From Bryobacterales bacterium (lineage in GTDB: Bacteria > Acidobacteriota > Terriglobia > Bryobacterales > Bryobacteraceae), in contig JADLDI010000125.1 in assembly GCA_020846745.1 (NCBI GenBank), forward strand, positions 1 through 64,000: a stretch of DNA of 64,000 nucleotides, in the 5' to 3' direction. The notes below the pieces were generated by a model, which was not told the origin of the DNA, did not search any database, and saw nothing but the letters and a program-made list of their open reading frames with translations. The position numbers were made by a program, and so were the translations under genes. The stretch's first letter is position 1, and every line of letters starts with the position of its first letter. Positions 60,168-64,000 of the stretch are shown piece by piece.

Positions 60168-60917
60168 CTAGATGCCGCTGTACCAGACGTAGCCGCGTTC
60201 CGCGGCTTGCGAGCCTTTGCCGGCGCCGTAGCCGGCGACGGAGTCGGTTACCGTCAGGCGCGTGACGTACTTGACACTCTTATAACCAAGTTGGCGGGGG
60301 ACGCGGACGCGGAGGGGTCCCCCATTGCCGACAGGCAGCTCGGCGCCGTTCATCGAGTAAGTAAGTATGGTTTGAGGGTGGAGTGCATCTACCATGTCGA
60401 CGCTATCCCACCAGCGGGGTTGAATAGAGAAGTACATGATATACCGGGCCTGCGGGAATGCGCCCACTAACTCGAGTATGTGCGAGAGGCGGACGCCGGT
60501 CCACTGCGCGATGAAAGACCAACCTTCCTCGCAGGCCAGGTGGGTAATCTGGCTGTGGGCGGGATAGGAACGCAATTGCGGGATCGAGAAAGTGGTGGGC
60601 CGGGCAACGAGGCCGTCGACCGCGAGGGTCCAATCGGCGAAATTATTGCCCTGGTGGCGCAGGAAGGCTTCGTCTTTCGGCGGCTTTCCGTTCGCGTAGG
60701 CAGGTCGCGAGATCTGATCGGGGGTGAATTCGCGTGCTAAAGCGTGGCGGCCGATCAAGCGTTGGGCGCCGTAGGTGAGCGTTTGACCGGGTGCCCAGAT
60801 GCCGCCCGCGTCGGGCGGGACGAGTCCGTAGTCATCGGCTAGTTTTCCGGCCACGGCAAGGCCGGAAGCGCCGGCCGCGGCGGCAAGTCCAGTGGAGAGA
60901 AGATTACGGCGGTTCAT
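60168..60917 (-). CDS. Exported molybdopterin oxidoreductase (sulfite-oxidase/MsrP-like)
   Basis: The 249-residue protein begins NRRNLLSTGLAAAAGASGLAVAG, a twin-arginine-like signal. It has the oxidoreductase molybdopterin-binding fold of YedY/sulfite oxidase: WTLAVDGLVARPTTFSIPQLRSYP, the Mo-ligand Cys in ITHLACEEGWSFIAQWTGVRL, DMVDALHPQTILTYSMNGAELPVGNGGPLRVRVPRQLGYKSVKYV. It reduces or oxidises an S- or N-oxide-type substrate in the periplasm. Start is ATG 60917, overlapping the cytochrome gene end by 4 bases, so the cytochrome is its electron partner. Confidence 0.85.
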   Translation of the reverse strand: MNRRNLLSTGLAAAAGASGLAVAGKLADDYGLVPPDAGGIWAPGQTLTYGAQRLIGRHALAREFTPDQISRPAYANGKPPKDEAFLRHQGNNFADWTLAVDGLVARPTTFSIPQLRSYPAHSQITHLACEEGWSFIAQWTGVRLSHILELVGAFPQARYIMYFSIQPRWWDSVDMVDALHPQTILTYSMNGAELPVGNGGPLRVRVPRQLGYKSVKYVTRLTVTDSVAGYGAGKGSQAAERGYVWYSGI

Positions 60918-61630
60918 GCGGACTCCTTGTATGGCGCGCGGCCGTTGATCAAGGCTCGTGTGCGGCTGACGAATCCGGCACGGCAGACCATCGCCACGTG
61001 GCCGATGAAGAAGAGGACCAGCGCCAGGGTGCCAAAGAAGTGGATGGTCCGGGCGGACTGCTGTCCGCCGAGAGAAGCGGCGGTGAGGGGGAAAACGGCA
61101 ACAAAGGCGGGGGACATGGCGAGACCGGTCCAGAACATAAGCGGGAACAGGACGAAAATAACAGTGAGATAGGTGAGGCGCTGGAGCGGATTGTAGGAAT
61201 CGGGGGACGAATCGCGGCCGAGCAGCTTTGTTCCTTTTCGAGGGAACAGGTTTTGGGAGAAGTGGCGGGAAATAAGTCCGGCGATGAGATAGTAAGTTCC
61301 GGCGAAAAATAGTAACCAGGCCGCTTGGAAGTGCAGCGAGCGGGCCCAGGAGTTCTGGTCTTTGAGAACGAAGTTGTAGCCGGTGGGGACGGAGGCGCGT
61401 GAGGCGGGGATGGGGACGGTGAACAACGGCGCCATCAATAGATTGCCGGCTTCGCCCCAATAGAAGCGTGGATGGGTGATGAGCGTTTCGATGCCGCTGA
61501 CGAGCAGCCCCAGAAAGCAGAGCGTAGCGATCCAGTGAGTGAGGCGGACGGTCAGCGAATGCCGCGGGGCAGTGCTAGTCTCGCGCAGGGTTTGTGACGC
61601 GGGGAAGGGAAGAGCCGGGGAGTCGGCCAT
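60914..61630 (-). CDS. Membrane cytochrome b (b561-like) partner of the molybdoenzyme
   Basis: The 238-residue protein has four to five TM helices with haem-ligand His candidates in RLTHWIATLCFLGLLVSG, SLHFQAAWLLFFAGTYYLIAG, FVLFPLMFWTGLAM and TIHFFGTLALVLFFIGHVAMV. This matches the cytochrome b561/hydrogenase-type b subunits that pass electrons between the quinone pool and a periplasmic molybdoenzyme. Its last codons overlap the ATG of that enzyme (ATGA), fixing the pair as one operon. Confidence 0.85.
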   Translation of the reverse strand: MADSPALPFPASQTLRETSTAPRHSLTVRLTHWIATLCFLGLLVSGIETLITHPRFYWGEAGNLLMAPLFTVPIPASRASVPTGYNFVLKDQNSWARSLHFQAAWLLFFAGTYYLIAGLISRHFSQNLFPRKGTKLLGRDSSPDSYNPLQRLTYLTVIFVLFPLMFWTGLAMSPAFVAVFPLTAASLGGQQSARTIHFFGTLALVLFFIGHVAMVCRAGFVSRTRALINGRAPYKESA

Positions 61631-61713
61631 AGGGGTTGGGGGAAGGATACCACGGATGAGGCATGCGGGGAGGGAGTCGTCGCCCAGTCATCGCCGACGC
61701 ATAGTCAGCTAAA

Positions 61714-61727
61714 ATGACTATAGTCAT
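61714..61727. promoter_or_regulatory. Operator-like palindrome ATGACTATAGTCAT of the antitoxin operon
   Basis: A perfect 14-bp palindrome covers the first candidate ATG of the antitoxin gene. TAGTCA also occurs 11 bases upstream (61702-61707), and TAAAAT at 61710-61715 can serve as a -10 box. Phd/YefM-type antitoxins repress their own operon at such palindromes, so the true start is probably the ATG at 61726. Confidence 0.55.
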
Positions 61728-61965
61728 GCAGCAAATGAATGTCTCTGAGTTCAAGGCGGTATGTTTGCGCGCTCTAGAACGTATTCGCCAAACTGGAGAA
61801 CCGTTGGAGATTCTCAAGAACGGAGAACCCCTGGCCGTGGTTTACCCCCCGAAGAAGGACCGGCGGCGAGCCTGCTTTGGCGCTCTGCGCGACACTTTGC
61901 GAGGACCGGTGGGAGATCTGGTGAGTCCAGTGGGAGATACGGGATGGGAAGCGCTTGAGAAATGA
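61726..61965 (+). CDS. Phd/YefM-type antitoxin
   Basis: About 79 residues: MQQMNVSEFKAVCLRALERIRQTGEPLEILKNGEPLAVVYPP, the Phd/YefM DNA-binding fold, then a basic C-terminus that would wrap the toxin. I place the start at 61726, because the ATG at 61714 lies in the operator-like palindrome; 61735 is also possible. The stop overlaps the toxin ATG (ATGA). Confidence 0.88.
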   Translation: MQQMNVSEFKAVCLRALERIRQTGEPLEILKNGEPLAVVYPPKKDRRRACFGALRDTLRGPVGDLVSPVGDTGWEALEK

Positions 61966-62351
61966 AAGCGATCCTCGATACGCATGTTTGGCTCTGGTAT
62001 CTGCTGGGAGATGAAAGGCTAACAGACGAACAGCGGCAGTGCATAGAAGATGAGTCAGTAGAACTGTGGCTGAGTCCGATGAGTATTTGGGAAACTCACC
62101 TGCTGCTCGATCGAGGCCGCATTCCGATTGCGGAGACTCCGGCGCGGTGGATAGATAGAGCGCTACAGCGGCTGGCAGTACGGGAAGCGGCTTTGACGCA
62201 CGAGATTGCGATCCGGTCGCGAACGGTCCTACTGGAGCACGGGGACCCAGCCGACCGCTTTATCGCGGCAACTGCGGTGGAACTGAAGGCGAAGCTGTTG
62301 ACCTCGGATGAGCGGTTGCTACGCTGTACTCAGCTGGAGTGTATTTGTTGA
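61962..62351 (+). CDS. VapC-type PIN-domain toxin
   Basis: The 129-residue PIN nuclease has the acidic metal-binding residues: Asp in AILDTHVWLWYLLGD, Glu in SIWETHLLL, Asp in HGDPADRFIAATAVEL, and Asp in LLTSDERLL. VapC proteins cleave tRNA or rRNA. It is translationally coupled to the Phd/YefM-type antitoxin. Both frames are intact, so the module should be active. Confidence 0.9.
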   Translation: MKAILDTHVWLWYLLGDERLTDEQRQCIEDESVELWLSPMSIWETHLLLDRGRIPIAETPARWIDRALQRLAVREAALTHEIAIRSRTVLLEHGDPADRFIAATAVELKAKLLTSDERLLRCTQLECIC

Positions 62352-62374
62352 TTCAAAGCCCGCGATATTGACCG

Positions 62375-62626
62375 ATGGGTGTCCAGGATGAAATCGCGCG
62401 CTACCGTATCGTAGGCAAGCTCGGCGAAGGCGGTATGGGCGCGGTGTATCGCGCCACCGACACCAAGCTGAGCCGCGAAGTGGCAGTCCGGAGTGAGGGC
62501 GCGACATCCAACCTGCACCTCTGGATTACGGATCTAGCCCACGGCGTACCGATCCGCTACAAACACGGGAACGGCGAACGTTCAAGCCGTTTGGTCGCCG
62601 GATGGCCGGGAACCGTTCTCGGTTAA
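62375..62626 (+). pseudogene. Remnant of a Ser/Thr protein kinase joined to a TolB-like propeller
   Basis: The first 36 codons are a Hanks-kinase glycine loop: YRIVGKLGEGGMGAVYRATDTKLSREVAV, ending before the catalytic Lys. The sequence jumps in frame to NLHLWITDLAHGVPIRY, typical of the TolB/WD40 half of the kinase-propeller fusions found in Solibacter relatives. It then continues in another frame, in which AVWSPDGREPFS is readable. A large deletion plus a frameshift has removed the catalytic domain, so this is a scar. Confidence 0.8.
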
Positions 62627-62644
62627 TCTTGGATTAGGGGCACC

Positions 62645-63004
62645 ATGGCTACGATCACGATCGATCTTCCCGAGCAGCAAGCCGCTGCGCTGTTTGCCCG
62701 CGCGAATGCGGAGGGGCTGACGGTCGAAGCGCTTCTGCTTCGGTTAGCCGAAAATCTCTCAACGGTTCACGCTATCGATTGGTCGCAGTGCCCGGCGGTG
62801 GAAAGCGTTCCGGGCAAAGTGAGTGGTGCTTGGGTGCTAAAGGGCACCCGTATGCCCGTATCCGCCATATTCGAGAACCTGGAGGCGGGGGCGAATATTG
62901 ACGACATACTGGAGTGGTTCGCCGGGCTGGACCGTGCACAGGTGCAGCAAGTGATCGAGTTTGCGGCGCGCAGTCTTGACCGGCCACCTGAACCTGATCT
63001 CTGA
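62645..63004 (+). CDS. DUF433-family antitoxin-like protein
   Basis: The 119-residue protein has an N-terminal ribbon-helix-like segment (ATITIDLPEQQAAALFARANAEGLTVEALLLRL) and a DUF433 core: QCPAVESVPGKVSGAWVLKGTRMPVSAIFENLEAGANIDDILEWFAGLDRAQVQQVIEFAARSL. DUF433 usually pairs with a DUF5615 PIN-like toxin, but none follows. A short frame starting in its stop (TGATG at 63002-63006) is not family-like. An orphan antitoxin or a transcription regulator is possible. Confidence 0.85.
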   Translation: MATITIDLPEQQAAALFARANAEGLTVEALLLRLAENLSTVHAIDWSQCPAVESVPGKVSGAWVLKGTRMPVSAIFENLEAGANIDDILEWFAGLDRAQVQQVIEFAARSLDRPPEPDL

Positions 63005-63064
63005 TGCGGATCCGCCGCTGGCGCGAAGCTGAGCCACTCGCCCGTGCTATCGTGCTGAAGATCA

Positions 63065-64000
63065 ATGCGTTTCGTTCCCGCCATTCTCATCCTTGCATCC
63101 CTCGTTTCCGCTCAGGACCATCGCACCTGGCGTCACTATGGTGGTGCTCCGGATGCCGCGCAGTATTCTGCGCTCCGCCAGCTCGACCGCACGAACGTTT
63201 CGCGCCTCAAGGTCGCCTGGACCTATCCCACCAGTGACACCAACAAGTACTTCTTCAGTCCGCTGGTGGTGGACAACGTGATGTACGTGATGGCGAAGAA
63301 GAATTCGATTGTCGCGCTCGATGCTGCCACCGGCCGCGAAATCTGGGCATGGACACCGCCCGCGGATACGAAGGTCATCACCAACCGCGGCATCAATTAT
63401 TGGGAGAGTAAGGACCGGTCGGACCGGCGGCTGCTGTTCTGCAGTAACCACTTCCTGCGCGCTTTGGATGCAACGACCGGTAAGATCATTGAGAGCTTTG
63501 GCGTTCGCGGCGCGGTGGATTTGAAACAAGGGCTCGACCGCGATCCGAAGACGATTGCACTGGTTCAGTCGATCACTCCCGGACAGGTGTTTGAAGACCT
63601 GCTGATTCTCGGCTCCGCCACTAACCAGGGTTACGGTTCCGCCCCCGGTGACATTCGCGCCTTCGATGTCCGCACGGGTAAGCAGGTCTGGAGCTTCCAC
63701 ACCGTGCCGAGGCCGGGCGAATACGGTTACGAAACCTGGCCCCAGGATGCGTGGAAGAAGGTCGGCGGCGCGAATGTTTGGGGCGAGTTCTCGGTGGACG
63801 TGAAACGCGGCGTGGTCTACGCGCCGACAGCGAGCGCCAAGTACAACTTCTATGGAGCGGACCGCATCGGGTCCGACCTGTTTTCCGACTGCCTGCTGGC
63901 GCTCGATGCCCGCACCGGCAAACGGCTGTGGCACTTCCAGATGGTCCACCACGATATTTGGGATTACGACGGCGCCACCGCGCCCAAACTGCTCACCATC
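63065..64000 (+). CDS. PQQ-dependent dehydrogenase, N-terminal part, cut by the window edge
   Basis: 312 codons are open from ATG 63065 to the last base. The signal peptide is RFVPAILILASLVSA. The propeller blades are readable: DHRTWRHYGGAPDAAQYSALRQLDRTNVSRLKVAWTYP, DAATGREIWAWTPP, DATTGKIIESFGVRG, DVRTGKQVWSFHTVPRPGEYGYETWP, DARTGKRLWHFQMVHHDIWDYDGAT. The last motif and HHDIWD are typical of quinoprotein glucose/alcohol dehydrogenases (eight-bladed PQQ propellers), so a periplasmic sugar or alcohol oxidase is probable. The C-terminus lies beyond the window. Confidence 0.9.
   Translation, partial: MRFVPAILILASLVSAQDHRTWRHYGGAPDAAQYSALRQLDRTNVSRLKVAWTYPTSDTNKYFFSPLVVDNVMYVMAKKNSIVALDAATGREIWAWTPPADTKVITNRGINYWESKDRSDRRLLFCSNHFLRALDATTGKIIESFGVRGAVDLKQGLDRDPKTIALVQSITPGQVFEDLLILGSATNQGYGSAPGDIRAFDVRTGKQVWSFHTVPRPGEYGYETWPQDAWKKVGGANVWGEFSVDVKRGVVYAPTASAKYNFYGADRIGSDLFSDCLLALDARTGKRLWHFQMVHHDIWDYDGATAPKLLTI

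Noticed and set aside
63004..63237. Toxin partner for the DUF433 protein
   Set aside because: The 77-codon frame has no DUF5615 or PIN residues and mostly overlaps the PQQ dehydrogenase in another frame.

Overview
The window is GC-rich, densely coded DNA that most resembles an Acidobacteriota genome of the Bryobacterales (Solibacter/Bryobacter) type. The evidence is gene content only: a very large TonB-dependent receptor with an N-terminal carboxypeptidase-regulatory domain, a DUF1592-family cytochrome paired with a DUF1552 protein, many Tat-exported Gfo/Idh/MocA oxidoreductases, ThuA and URO-D-family proteins, PQQ beta-propellers, and a remnant of a Ser/Thr kinase joined to a TolB-like propeller. 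No rRNA, tRNA or CRISPR array was recognised.

Layout. 1-15.5 kb is a glycan and organic-matter utilisation block: an alpha/beta-hydrolase/sialate-O-acetylesterase fusion, Gfo/Idh oxidoreductase, a GH-like protein, a lectin-like secreted protein, an M81 (MlrC-like) peptidase with an MFS porter, a BNR sialidase, a GHL10-like glycosidase, a GntR/FCD regulator and the TonB receptor. The same 12-bp palindrome lies in front of the glycosidase/regulator pair and in front of the receptor, suggesting one regulon. 15.5-17.1 kb is a scar of mobile DNA: a truncated tyrosine recombinase and a cluster of tandem and inverted repeats. 17.1-25.6 kb is signalling: an HDOD-GGDEF protein, a Kelch protein, two coupled PepSY-TM-like proteins, and a PDZ/GAF/PAS histidine kinase overlapping an NtrC-type regulator. 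25.6-32.2 kb (minus strand) is an overlapping operon: uvrA, an unidentified protein, a CPBP protease, mtnA and a phosphoglycerate-mutase-like gene. 32.4-35.5 kb holds an aldo/keto reductase, bacteriohemerythrin, a small secreted protein and ychF.

35.6-41.8 kb holds URO-D/MFS and then isomerase/double-ThuA/Gfo-Idh sugar catabolism genes. 42-48 kb carries the DUF1592/LamG cytochrome and DUF1552 pair, then a hicAB module. 48.8-55 kb has a glycosyltransferase, an M19 dipeptidase, a PQQ propeller, a 144-bp nested inverted-repeat element and a frameshifted carboxypeptidase-regulatory gene. 55-60.1 kb is an ilvB-ilvN-ilvC-cimA operon for branched-chain amino acids (isoleucine through citramalate). 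Its leader encodes a 14-residue peptide with six consecutive Val/Ile/Leu codons, followed by mutually exclusive hairpins and a terminator: a classical ribosome-mediated attenuator. 60.2-64 kb has a molybdopterin oxidoreductase with its cytochrome b, a Phd/VapC-type toxin-antitoxin pair, a kinase remnant, a DUF433 protein and the start of a PQQ dehydrogenase.

The observations I rate highest are the ilv attenuator, the nested-stem element at 53.1 kb, the paired GntR operator, the unidentified gene coupled to uvrA, and a recurrent promoter layout in which the -10 box lies 7-11 bases from the start codon (apparently leaderless mRNAs).
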